A stretch of 64,000 nt of DNA from Arthrobacter alpinus (lineage in GTDB: Bacteria > Actinomycetota > Actinomycetes > Actinomycetales > Micrococcaceae): the NCBI RefSeq assembly GCF_900105965.1, contig NZ_FNTV01000001.1, positions 310,001-374,000 of the forward strand, in the 5' to 3' direction. Each line of letters opens with the position of its first letter. Positions within the stretch are counted from its first letter, which is position 1. Made by a program: the position numbers and the translations under genes. Below, one piece after another: positions 18,008-26,544 of the stretch. Under the pieces are notes generated by a model. The model worked only from the letters and a program-made list of their open reading frames with translations, was not told where the DNA came from and did no database searches.

Positions 18008-18053
18008 AATGGTGTCCGGCCAAGCGAACTTGTTCGCAAAGCCGGACACCATT
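18008..18053 (-). terminator. terminator of tRNA-Arg with a nested hairpin
   Basis: AATGGTGTCCGGC (18008-18020) pairs perfectly with 18041-18053, and its loop holds a second hairpin, GCGAAC-TT-GTTCGC. Read on the minus strand it follows the tRNA 3' end and is succeeded by TTTGTTT, as expected of an intrinsic terminator. Confidence 0.8.
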
Positions 18054-18059
18054 AAAATG

Positions 18060-18132
18060 TGCCCTCGGAGGGATTCGAACCCCCGACCTACGGTACCGGA
18101 AACCGACGCTCTATCCCCTGAGCTACGAAGGC
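18060..18132 (-). tRNA. tRNA-Arg (anticodon CCG)
   Basis: The minus strand folds as a 73-base cloverleaf: acceptor GCCTTCG with CGAGGGC, D stem GCTC/GAGC, anticodon loop TTCCGGT giving CCG, T loop TTCGAAT between GGGGG and CCCTC, discriminator A. CCA is not encoded. Only the outermost anticodon-stem pair (T-T) is mismatched. It reads CGG codons. A terminator follows directly. Confidence 0.95.
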
Positions 18133-18166
18133 GTGGCAACCGTGGCTGCCAAAGGGAACGAGAAAG

Positions 18167-18197
18167 AGCTTAGCAGGTGCAGGGCGCTGGATGTAAA
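18167..18197 (-). promoter_or_regulatory. probable tRNA-Arg promoter
   Basis: On the minus strand TTTACA (plus 18192-18197) and TAAGCT (plus 18167-18172) are 19 bases apart and lie about 35-60 bases upstream of the tRNA. No other promoter-like pair is seen in 18133-18306. Confidence 0.45.
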
Positions 18198-18306
18198 ACC
18201 GGGGCCACGGCGGTGCTCAACACGTGGCATACATCATCCATAAGCCCGCCGCGAAACAGTGCCTGGTCCTTCAATCGCGGAGTAACGTTGGGGCAATGGT
18301 GAACAC

Positions 18307-19578
18307 ATGGTAGGAAAGTTGCGGCCCTCCGTCTGGATTTTCGCAGCGGCCATTATTCTGACGGCGTCGACACTCAGATCCGCCGTAACAGTGGTCCCGC
18401 CACTGATTTCCAGTATCAATGACGACCTCCCGCTCAGTGCCACCTCCATCGGCATCCTGGGCATGCTTCCCACGGCGGCGTTCGGACTATTCGGCTTCCT
18501 GACACCCTATGTGATCCGCTGGGCCTCGTTGGAGAAGCTCATCATTTTGTCCATTCTGGTGGGAATCGTGGGCCAGATTGCCCGGGTCTTGGCGCCCAAC
18601 ACCCCACTCTTTTTGGTCTTTTCGGTGATTGCCTTCGGCGGTCTGGGTGCCGGCAACGTGCTCCTGCCGCCGCTGGTCAAGAAGTATTTCCCCACCAAGG
18701 TGGGCCTGATGACGGCCCTCTACGTGACAGCACTATCGCTCGGCACAGCCATTCCGGCCCAGCTCGCCGTCCCCATCGCCGACGCCGCCAACTGGCAGGT
18801 GTCCCTTGCTGCGTGGGCCGGGATCAGCACCCTTGCCTTGATACCGTGGCTGGTTGCCATGTTTTCCCCGCGCACGACGGCGAACCCGGCTTCCCCGGCA
18901 ACCTCGCCCGCTGCTGTGCCAGCCCAGGTGGATTTGGTGATTCATTCGGCCTCCGGGGAAACCTTCCCGGCCAAGGCTCCGAAAATGAACCTGTGGCGTT
19001 CACCCACCGCGTGGGGACTGACCCTCATGTTCGGCTGCACCTCGCTGAACACCTATGCGATGTTCGCCTGGTTGCCGGCCGTCCTGACGGAGGCCGGACT
19101 GGATAGGGGACAGGCTGGCTCCATGCTGGCCCTTTTTGCGGCCTTGGGTTTGCCGTTGAGCCTTGCCATCCCCCTTATCGCGGCCAAGATGCGCAATCCG
19201 TTCCCGGCCGTGCTGGTCATGCTGGGCTGCTTCATTGTCGGGTACCTGGGACTGCTGCTGTCACCGGCGTCGGGCACCTGGATTTGGGTCTCACTGGCCG
19301 GCCTGGGCCCCGGAACGTTCCCGCTGTCACTGCTGCTGATCAACCACCGCACGCGGACCCAGCTCGGGGCCGGCGCGCTCTCCGGGTTCAGCCAAGGGAT
19401 GGGGTACACCTTCGCCTGCACGGGGCCGCTGTTCTTTGGGCTGTTGCACCAGTGGACTGGCTCGTGGACGGCACCGTTCATCTTCCTGTTCGCCACCTTG
19501 GTGCTCCTGGGCGCCGGCGCGTGGATCATTTGCCGCCCCAAGATGCTCGAGGACGACTTTGCCCCTGCGGTGCCCTAA
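18307..19578 (+). CDS. MFS transporter, CynX/NimT-like
   Basis: Major facilitator of 423 residues with about twelve membrane segments and a long central loop (about 195-230). The N-terminal LRSAVTVVPPLISSI block in helix 1 and overall pattern fit the CynX/NimT branch, named for cyanate and nitroimidazole transport, though most members have unknown cargo. ATG 18307 gives the first helix at residues 9-27. No Shine-Dalgarno is evident; GTG 18298 is an alternative start. It lies alone between tRNA-Arg and argS. Confidence 0.9.
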   Translation: MVGKLRPSVWIFAAAIILTASTLRSAVTVVPPLISSINDDLPLSATSIGILGMLPTAAFGLFGFLTPYVIRWASLEKLIILSILVGIVGQIARVLAPNTPLFLVFSVIAFGGLGAGNVLLPPLVKKYFPTKVGLMTALYVTALSLGTAIPAQLAVPIADAANWQVSLAAWAGISTLALIPWLVAMFSPRTTANPASPATSPAAVPAQVDLVIHSASGETFPAKAPKMNLWRSPTAWGLTLMFGCTSLNTYAMFAWLPAVLTEAGLDRGQAGSMLALFAALGLPLSLAIPLIAAKMRNPFPAVLVMLGCFIVGYLGLLLSPASGTWIWVSLAGLGPGTFPLSLLLINHRTRTQLGAGALSGFSQGMGYTFACTGPLFFGLLHQWTGSWTAPFIFLFATLVLLGAGAWIICRPKMLEDDFAPAVP

Positions 19579-19643
19579 GCGGTTCCGCAAGGCATATTCC
19601 GGGTGGAACGGCTGCGGATTGGGGGAGGGAACGGCTAGAACCG

Positions 19644-19649
19644 TACACT
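19644..19649 (+). promoter_or_regulatory. -10 box TACACT of argS
   Basis: TACACT is seven bases upstream of the GTG start of argS, with a weak TTGGGG (19619-19624) 19 bases further up. No Shine-Dalgarno is present, so a leaderless mRNA beginning at the GTG is likely for argS and the genes behind it. Confidence 0.55.
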
Positions 19650-19656
19650 TGGATGT

Positions 19657-21309
19657 GTGACTCCTGAAGAACTTTCTGCCGCCATTACCACCTCCCTCAA
19701 TGAAGCCGTCAGCGCAGGTGAACTTTCTGTTCCCGCCGAGGCCCTGCCCACGGAAGTCAAGGTGGACCGGCCCAAGAGCCGCGAGCACGGCGACTGGGCC
19801 ACCAACATAGCGCTTCAGCTGGCCAAGCCGGCTGGCGTTGCACCGCGCAAGATCGCCGAGATCCTGCAAACGCGCCTGAGTGAAATTCCCGGCGTTTCCA
19901 AGGTTGACATTGCCGGCCCCGGCTTTCTGAACATCACCGTTGACGCGGCCGCAGCGGGCGAGCTGGCCAAGGCGATCGTTGAAAACGGTGAAGCCTTCGG
20001 TACCAACACCGCCATGGCTGGCACCAAGATCAACCTGGAATTCGTCTCCGCCAACCCCACTGGCCCCATCCACTTGGGGGGCACCCGCTGGGCAGCCGTT
20101 GGTGATTCCCTGGCCCGCATCTTCCAGTCACAGGGCGCAGACGTCACCCGTGAGTACTACTTCAACGATCACGGCAACCAGATCGATAAGTTTGCCCGTT
20201 CACTTCTTGCCAGCGCCAAGGGCGAGCCCGCACCGGAAGACGGCTACGGCGGAGCGTACATCGAGGACATCGCCAAGGAAGTCATGGCGAACAACCCCGC
20301 CATCCTTGAGTCAGAGGACCCGCAGGAAGAGTTCCGCGCCCAGGGCGTGGAGCTCATGTTCGCCGCCATTCGCGCCTCGCTGCACGAGTTCGGCGTGGAC
20401 TTTGACGTCTACTTCCACGAGAACTCCCTCTTTGAGGACGGCGCCGTGGAAAAGCTCCTTGACCAGCTCAAGGGCTCAGGCAACATGTACTTGAAGGACG
20501 GCGCCTGGTGGCTGAACTCCACCGATTACGGCGACGACAAGGACCGCGTGGTCATCAAGTCCGACGGCAACGCCGCCTACATTGCCGGCGACATTGCGTA
20601 CTTCAAGAACAAGCGTGACCGTGGTTTTGACCTGTGCATCTACATGCTCGGTGCCGATCACCACGGTTATGTGGCCCGCCTGAAGGCCGCTGCTGCCGCC
20701 ATGGGTGACGACGCAAACCGTGTTGAGGTCCTGATCGGCCAGATGGTGAACCTGGTTCAGGACGGCAAGCCGGTCCGCATGTCCAAGCGCGCCGGTACCG
20801 TTGTCACGATGGAAGACCTCGTTGAGGTTGTCGGAACCGATGCCGCCCGCTACTCATTGGCCCGCTTCTCCAGCGATTCCAACATCGATGTTGACTTGGA
20901 CGTGCTGACCAAGAAGTCCAACGAGAACCCCGTGTTCTACGTACAGTACGCCCACGCCCGGACCCGTGCGGTAGGCCGCAACGCCGCTGCCGCTGGGGTT
21001 GAACGCACCGCTTTCGATGCCGCAGCCTTGAGCCACGCCACCGAATCTGAACTGCTGGCCGTTCTGGGCCAGTACCCAGGCGTGCTCACCCAGGCCGCCG
21101 CGTTCCGCGAACCGCACCGCGTGGCCCGTCACCTGGAAGTTATTGCCGGTGCCTACCATCGTTGGTACGACGCCTGCCGCGTGACCCCCATGGGTGAGGA
21201 AGCCATTACCGATGTGAACCGCACCCGCCTCTGGCTCAACGACGCCGTGGCCCAGGTCCTGGCCAACGGCCTCTCCCTGCTGGGCGTTTCCGCCCCGGAT
21301 CGGATGTAA
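19657..21309 (+). CDS. argS: arginyl-tRNA synthetase
   Basis: Class I aminoacyl-tRNA synthetase of 550 residues, charging tRNA-Arg with arginine. The N-terminal Add-1 domain for the tRNA D-loop occupies about 1-110. The HIGH-type motif is ANPTGPIHLGG near 128-138, and the KMSKS-type motif is RMSKRAG near 375. The C-terminal DALR anticodon-binding domain contains YVQYAHART and the final ARHLEVIAGAYHRWYDACRV. Start GTG 19657 follows a -10 box by seven bases. It is the first gene of the conserved actinobacterial argS-lysA-hom-thrC-thrB run and ends two bases before lysA. Confidence 0.97.
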   Translation: MTPEELSAAITTSLNEAVSAGELSVPAEALPTEVKVDRPKSREHGDWATNIALQLAKPAGVAPRKIAEILQTRLSEIPGVSKVDIAGPGFLNITVDAAAAGELAKAIVENGEAFGTNTAMAGTKINLEFVSANPTGPIHLGGTRWAAVGDSLARIFQSQGADVTREYYFNDHGNQIDKFARSLLASAKGEPAPEDGYGGAYIEDIAKEVMANNPAILESEDPQEEFRAQGVELMFAAIRASLHEFGVDFDVYFHENSLFEDGAVEKLLDQLKGSGNMYLKDGAWWLNSTDYGDDKDRVVIKSDGNAAYIAGDIAYFKNKRDRGFDLCIYMLGADHHGYVARLKAAAAAMGDDANRVEVLIGQMVNLVQDGKPVRMSKRAGTVVTMEDLVEVVGTDAARYSLARFSSDSNIDVDLDVLTKKSNENPVFYVQYAHARTRAVGRNAAAAGVERTAFDAAALSHATESELLAVLGQYPGVLTQAAAFREPHRVARHLEVIAGAYHRWYDACRVTPMGEEAITDVNRTRLWLNDAVAQVLANGLSLLGVSAPDRM

Positions 21310-21311
21310 GC

Positions 21312-22762
21312 ATGAATAAAGTACACGCTGCCGGCTCCGAGCTGGCCCCTGAATGGCTGCCCGACGCCGGAGACCTCAACGAGTTGGTGCCCGCCATGTG
21401 GGCGCACGACGTCGAACGCGGCCACAGCGGTGAGGTCACCATCGGTGGGATTCCCGTCAGCGAGCTGAAGGCACAGTTCGGCACCCCGCTGTTCGTCATG
21501 AGCGAGGACGATTTCCGGGCCCGCGCCAGGACGTTCAAGGACGCCTTTGACGCAGCGTTTGCGGACATCTGCGGCGGCGTTGACGTGTACTACGCTGGCA
21601 AGGCATTCTTGTCCATTGAGGTGGCGCGTTGGGTGAATTCCGAGGGTTTGCGCCTTGACACCTGCTCCGGCGGCGAGCTGGCCATTGCCAAGCGCGCCGG
21701 CCTGTTGGGTGAAAACCTGGGGCTGCACGGCAATAACAAGTCCAACGCTGAAATCAACCGTGCCTTGGACATGGAACTCGGGCGCATCGTGGTGGACAGT
21801 CTCCACGAGCTGCAGCGCGTGGCGGACATTGCCGCCGAACGCAACACGAAGGCCAACGTCATGTTGCGCCTGACTCCCGGCGTGCACGCCCACACCCACG
21901 AATCCATTGCCACGGCGCACGAGGACCAGAAGTTCGGTCTGAGCTTTATTGCCGAGGACCCGGAAGCACCCGGCATGAGCGCCGCAGAGGCAGCCTCCAA
22001 GCTGGCCGTGGAATCGGAGAGCATTAACTTCCTAGGCTTCCACGCCCACATCGGTTCACAGATCTTTGAGGCCGAAGGCTTTGAAATCGCCGCCCGGAAG
22101 CTGCTGGCGTTCACCCACAAGATTCAAGAAAACTATGGCATTACGCTGCCCGAGTTGGACCTGGGCGGCGGCTACGGCATCGCATACACCGCGGTGGACA
22201 CCCCCGCCCGGCTGCGGAGGTCGCGCAGGCGATGGCCGCCGTCGTTCGCGAAAGCTGTGCGGAATTGAACATGGTTGCGCCGCGGATTTCCATTGAGCCG
22301 GGCCGTGCCATTGTTGGCAGCACCACCTTCACGCTGTACGAGACCGGAACGCTGAAAACAGTGCAGGTGGAAGTTGACGGCCAAGAAGATGTGACGGCTC
22401 CTCGTCGCTATGTTTCGGTGGATGGCGGGATGAGCGACAACGCCCGTCCGGTGCTCTATGACGCTGATTACTCGGCAATCGTGGCCAATCGGGCCTCCGA
22501 TGCTGTTCCCGCTTTGTCCCGAGTGGTGGGCAAACATTGCGAGAGTGGGGACATTGTTGTTAGAGATGTATATCTGCCCAATGACGTGGCGGCCGGGGAT
22601 TTGCTTGCAGTTCCCGGAACGGGCGCATACTGCTGGGCTTTGGCCAGCAACTATAACTACGTTCCCCGGCCGCCCGTCATCGCCGTCACAAACGGCGCCG
22701 CACGCTTGATTGTGCGGGGCGAAACAGAAGACGATTTGCTGGCACGCGATTTAGGGGCCTAG
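21312..22762 (+). pseudogene. lysA: diaminopimelate decarboxylase, frameshifted as written
   Basis: LysA converts meso-diaminopimelate to L-lysine with PLP. The first frame (21312-22268) carries the PLP Lys in YYAGKAF, the HAHTHE block and EDQKFGLS. It runs off after AVDTP into Arg-rich nonsense. The rest (GRAIVG, DGGMSDNARPVLYDADY, GTGAYCWALASNYN) continues in another frame up to 22762. The shift lies in the five-C run at 22201-22205: one extra C would restore VDTP-RPAAEVAQAM and an intact protein of about 483 residues. All catalytic regions are otherwise present, so a homopolymer sequencing error is more likely than decay. It is 2 bases behind argS and 6 before hom. Confidence 0.9.
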
Positions 22763-22768
22763 AGACCT

Positions 22769-24109
22769 TTGACAGAGCGCAATACCGTGGACACCGATGT
22801 GTCCGCCAACATCAAGACCTTGAAAGTGGCGCTCCTTGGCGCCGGAAATGTGGGCTCGCAAGTTGCCCGCATTTTGCTTGAAGACACCGAGGTCCTCGCG
22901 GCCCGCACGGGTGCTCGGCTGGAACTGGTGGGCATTGCGGTGCGCAACGTTGACGCTCCGCGCGAATATGCAGCTCCCCGTGAGCTGTACACCACCGACG
23001 CCTCGGCGTTGGTTCGTGGTGCGGACATTGTCATCGAGCTCATGGGCGGCCTTGAGCCTGCCCGCACGCTGATCCTGGAATCCATTGAGCACGGGGCAAC
23101 CGTGGTCACGGGCAACAAGGCGCTGCTGGCTGTTGACGGCCCCGCGTTGTATGAGAAGGCTGATCAGGCCGGTGTGCAGCTCTCCTACGAGGCAGCCGTG
23201 GCCGGGGCCATTCCGATCCTGCGCCCCATCACTGACTCCCTGGCCGGGGACAAGATCACCCGCGTCATGGGCATTGTCAACGGCACCACGAACTTCATCC
23301 TGGATGCCATGGACTCCACGGGCGCGGAATTTTCCGACGCCCTGGCCGAGGCTACCCGCCTGGGTTACGCCGAGGCGGATCCAACAGCGGACATTGAAGG
23401 TCACGACGCGGCAGCCAAGGGTGCCATCCTGGCGTCGCTGGCTTTCCACACCCGCTACGCGCTTGAAGATGTGTACTGCGAGGGCATCACCGGTGTCACG
23501 GCTACGGATATTGCCGCAGCCAAGGATGCCGGCTACGTCATCAAGCTTTTGGCCATTGCCGAAAAGCTCGACGGCGGCGTCAGCGTGCGCGTGCACCCCA
23601 CACTGCTGCCTCGCGAGCACCCCCTGGGTGCCGTGCGCGGCGCCTTCAACGCCGTGTTTGTTGAAGCAGAGTCCGCCGGAGAGCTCATGTTCTATGGCCG
23701 TGGTGCTGGCGGTTCGCCGACGGCATCGGCTGTCATGGGAGACGTTGTTTCAGCGGCACGCCGCCTGGTCTTGGGCGGCCCGGGTCGCACGGATTCCACC
23801 ATTGAGGTGCTGCCCGTTCTGCCCATCGACGCTGTGTCAACGCGCTACTACATCCATTTGGATGCAGCCGACCAGCCCGGTGTCCTGTCCAAGATTTCAG
23901 CGCTTTTTGCCGAGAACGGCGTTTCGATCGAGTCGATGCGCCAGACCGTGCACCGTGAGCATGGCGAGAATGAGGGGCCCGGTTCCGCCGAGCTGCGCAT
24001 TGTCACCCACCGTGCAGGTGAGGCTGCCTTGGCAGCAACCGTCAAGGCCATCAATGGCCTGGACGTCATAAATTCAGTTACGAGTGTCTTGAGGGTGGAG
24101 GGAGTCTAA
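22769..24109 (+). CDS. hom: homoserine dehydrogenase
   Basis: Protein of 446 residues reducing aspartate semialdehyde to homoserine for threonine, methionine and isoleucine. The NAD(P)-binding motif [13 protein letters not shown] is near residues 18-30. The catalytic domain includes [18 protein letters not shown] and [15 protein letters not shown], and a C-terminal ACT domain (about 358-440, [20 protein letters not shown]) mediates threonine feedback in this family. TTG 22769 is the upstream start. Shorter options at GTG 22787 and GTG 22799 lack better signals. The stop overlaps the thrC start in TAATG. Confidence 0.96.
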   Translation: MTERNTVDTDVSANIKTLKVALLGAGNVGSQVARILLEDTEVLAARTGARLELVGIAVRNVDAPREYAAPRELYTTDASALVRGADIVIELMGGLEPARTLILESIEHGATVVTGNKALLAVDGPALYEKADQAGVQLSYEAAVAGAIPILRPITDSLAGDKITRVMGIVNGTTNFILDAMDSTGAEFSDALAEATRLGYAEADPTADIEGHDAAAKGAILASLAFHTRYALEDVYCEGITGVTATDIAAAKDAGYVIKLLAIAEKLDGGVSVRVHPTLLPREHPLGAVRGAFNAVFVEAESAGELMFYGRGAGGSPTASAVMGDVVSAARRLVLGGPGRTDSTIEVLPVLPIDAVSTRYYIHLDAADQPGVLSKISALFAENGVSIESMRQTVHREHGENEGPGSAELRIVTHRAGEAALAATVKAINGLDVINSVTSVLRVEGV

Positions 24110-25212
24110 TGGCTCACCAGTGGCGCGGAGTTGTCCGCGAATATGCAGAGCGTTTGCCGGTAACGGCAGAAACCAAGGTCATCACGCTGGGCGAAGGCGG
24201 CACACCCCTGGTGTACGCGCAGCACCTGTCGGCGTTGACCGGTTCCAATGTGTACCTGAAGGTCGAGGGGATGAACCCCACCGGCTCCTTCAAGGACCGC
24301 GGCATGACCATGGCCATGACAGCCGCTGTTGCAGCTGGTGCCAAGGCCGTCGTGTGCGCTTCAACCGGCAACACCTCGGCGTCGGCTGCTGCCTACGCCA
24401 AGGCAGCGGGCCTGACCTGTGCAGTGCTGGTTCCGGAGGGCAAGATCTCCATGGGCAAGCTCAGCCAGGCCGTGGCCCACGGCGCCACCATCTTGCAGGT
24501 TGACGGCAACTTTGACAACTGCCTCGATGTAGCCCGCAAGCTGGCCGATTCCTACCCGGTATTCCTGGTGAACTCGGTCAACCCGGCCCGTATTGAAGGC
24601 CAGAAGACCGGTGCCTTCGAGGTTGTCGACGCCCTGGGCGACGCACCCGATTACCATGTGCTGCCCGTGGGCAACGCCGGTAACATCAGCGCGTACTGGC
24701 GGGGCTACCGCGAATACGCAGCGCCCTACGAGTCCGCAACCGCCGGCACCCTGCCGGCAGTTTCCACGCACACGCCCGTCATGTGGGGTTTCCAGGCAGC
24801 CGGCGCGGCGCCTTTCGTTGCAGGGCACCCCATTACGGAACCGGACACGATTGCCACCGCAATTCGCATCGGCAACCCGGCATCTTGGGACATGGCCATT
24901 GCCGCACGCGATGAGTCCGGCGGACTCATCGAAGCTGTCACGGATGAGGAAATCCTGGCTGCCCACCGCTGGCTCTCCGCCAAGGAAGGCGTCTTTGTTG
25001 AGCCTGGTTCGGCAGCGGGCGTTGCCGGTGTCATCAAGAAGCACGCCGCGGGCCAGGTTCCTTCCGGCAAGACCTTTGTCATCACCGTCACCGGCCACGG
25101 CCTGAAGGACCCCGACTGGGCTCTGAAGAACGCCGACGGCAGTGCGGCACAGCCCAAGTCTGTGCCCTTTGACGTGGTTACAGTTGCCGAAGCTCTTGGT
25201 CTGACGGACTAG
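24109..25212 (+). CDS. thrC: threonine synthase
   Basis: PLP enzyme of 367 residues making L-threonine from O-phosphohomoserine. The PLP Lys is in [11 protein letters not shown] (about 60-70), the phosphate-binding glycine loop is [12 protein letters not shown] near 184-195, and [13 protein letters not shown] is also conserved. The length is that of the short actinobacterial class. ATG 24109 overlaps the hom stop, giving tight coupling in the hom-thrC-thrB operon. Confidence 0.97.
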   Translation: MAHQWRGVVREYAERLPVTAETKVITLGEGGTPLVYAQHLSALTGSNVYLKVEGMNPTGSFKDRGMTMAMTAAVAAGAKAVVCASTGNTSASAAAYAKAAGLTCAVLVPEGKISMGKLSQAVAHGATILQVDGNFDNCLDVARKLADSYPVFLVNSVNPARIEGQKTGAFEVVDALGDAPDYHVLPVGNAGNISAYWRGYREYAAPYESATAGTLPAVSTHTPVMWGFQAAGAAPFVAGHPITEPDTIATAIRIGNPASWDMAIAARDESGGLIEAVTDEEILAAHRWLSAKEGVFVEPGSAAGVAGVIKKHAAGQVPSGKTFVITVTGHGLKDPDWALKNADGSAAQPKSVPFDVVTVAEALGLTD

Positions 25213-25239
25213 CAGCACATCTTCATGACAGGGTCCACC

Positions 25240-26214
25240 ATGACTTCCCCGCTTTTGAAAACTCCTGCATCAGGGGCAACCGCCACGGTGCGCGTGCCAG
25301 GCACAAGCGCCAACCTCGGCCCAGGCTTTGACTCGCTGGGTTTGGCGGTTTCACTGTATGACACCTTGAGCATCACGATTTTGGATGCTCCCGGGTTGGA
25401 GTTTGATTTGAGCGGGGAAGGCGTGGCGGATCTTCCTCGCGATGCTACCCACCTGGTCGTGAAGACCATGGACGTTGCCTGGGCCCGCCTCGGCTACAGC
25501 CGCGGCGGCTTGCGTGTCACGGCACAAAATGTTTTGCCGCATGGCCGCGGGTTGGGATCCTCGGCCTCGGCGATCGTGGCGGCCATCATGGCAGCCAACG
25601 CGCTGGTGGCCGTTGAAGACCAGCAAGACAAGGCCTGGGTTCTCCAGCTCGCATCTGAGCTGGAAGGACACCCGGACAACGTGGCCCCGGCCATTTTTGG
25701 TGCGGTTGCCGTCTCCTGGCAGGAAGGCGCCTCTTTCGCCACTGCCAAGGTCACTCCGTCGGACGCGGTTGTCCCCGTAGTGGCCATCCCCAACGTTGAG
25801 CTTAAGACTGAGCGCGCCCGCGGCATGCTGCCCGATTCCGTGTCCCATGCCGACGCCGCCGCCAACTCGGGCCGGGCCGCACTGCTCATGCACGCGCTTT
25901 CCGCCCAGCCGGAACTGCTGCTGGCCGGCACCCGCGACTACCTGCACCAGGACTACCGTGCCGAGGCCATGCCAACCAGCGCAGCCCTCGTGTCTGCACT
26001 GCGGGAGCAAGGCTTTGCGGCCTTCATTTCTGGCGCCGGCCCCACCGTCATGGTCCTTGCCAACGGCGGCGAGCAGGCACAGGAGGTCCTCGCGGTCATC
26101 GAGCAACTGGGCAAGAAGGCGACGCAGCAAGGTCAACTCGGCGTGTCTTGGCGGGTTTTGCGGCTCCAGGTGGACCTTGAAGGTGCTAAAGTGGAAGTGC
26201 AAACTGGTTCATAA
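25240..26214 (+). CDS. thrB: homoserine kinase
   Basis: GHMP-family kinase of about 324 residues phosphorylating homoserine. The ATP loop is PHGRGLGSSASAIVAA near 100-115, the N-terminal RVPGTSANLGPGFDSLG block is typical of ThrB, and SGAGPTVMVLA is the third GHMP motif. An upstream in-frame ATG 25225 exists, but ATG 25240 has AGGG six bases before it and gives the usual N-terminus. It closes the thr operon; the next gene, rho, follows after a 330-base leader. Confidence 0.95.
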   Translation: MTSPLLKTPASGATATVRVPGTSANLGPGFDSLGLAVSLYDTLSITILDAPGLEFDLSGEGVADLPRDATHLVVKTMDVAWARLGYSRGGLRVTAQNVLPHGRGLGSSASAIVAAIMAANALVAVEDQQDKAWVLQLASELEGHPDNVAPAIFGAVAVSWQEGASFATAKVTPSDAVVPVVAIPNVELKTERARGMLPDSVSHADAAANSGRAALLMHALSAQPELLLAGTRDYLHQDYRAEAMPTSAALVSALREQGFAAFISGAGPTVMVLANGGEQAQEVLAVIEQLGKKATQQGQLGVSWRVLRLQVDLEGAKVEVQTGS

Positions 26215-26544
26215 ACACTTTCCCTCTTGCTGGCTGAATGTTGCTCGCTAAGGAAATGAACAATGTTTATTTGAGCCTCGATGCCGCTCTTACGGCCCGT
26301 ACTATCTTGTGCGGTGACCGCTGGACCAACGCATGGCAGCCGCCGAATTGGTCCTAAGATCACTCCCATTTGAGATCTGATTTCAAGAGCGAAACACACC
26401 ATTTCCTGCACCCGCCTTTTTTGGCAAAAGAAAATGGAACCTCAGAATTCTCCATGTCAAGCCAGTGCGGCAGCACATGGAACTCTGACACTAATCATCG
26501 CGGCCCCAAGAATTGGGCCCGCCATCGAGGGGGAAGGATCCTTC
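26215..26544 (+). promoter_or_regulatory. rho leader region, 330 bases
   Basis: The stretch between thrB and rho has no recognised gene. A possible -10 box TACTAT is at 26300-26305. A 39-codon frame runs from ATG 26238 to TAA 26357; it has no clear Shine-Dalgarno and mixed codon use, so it may be chance. The end of the region carries the rho Shine-Dalgarno AAGGA at 26533-26537. Long leaders subject to Rho autoregulation are known for rho genes; here this is inference. Confidence 0.45.

Noticed and set aside
22200-22206. Programmed ribosomal frameshift in lysA
   Set aside because: No standard slippery heptamer or downstream structure was evident. A single missing C in a homopolymer explains it more simply.
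23085-24071. 328-codon plus-strand frame inside hom
   Set aside because: It is an alternative frame of a gene with complete homoserine dehydrogenase motifs, and the product is Arg/Pro/Ser-rich.
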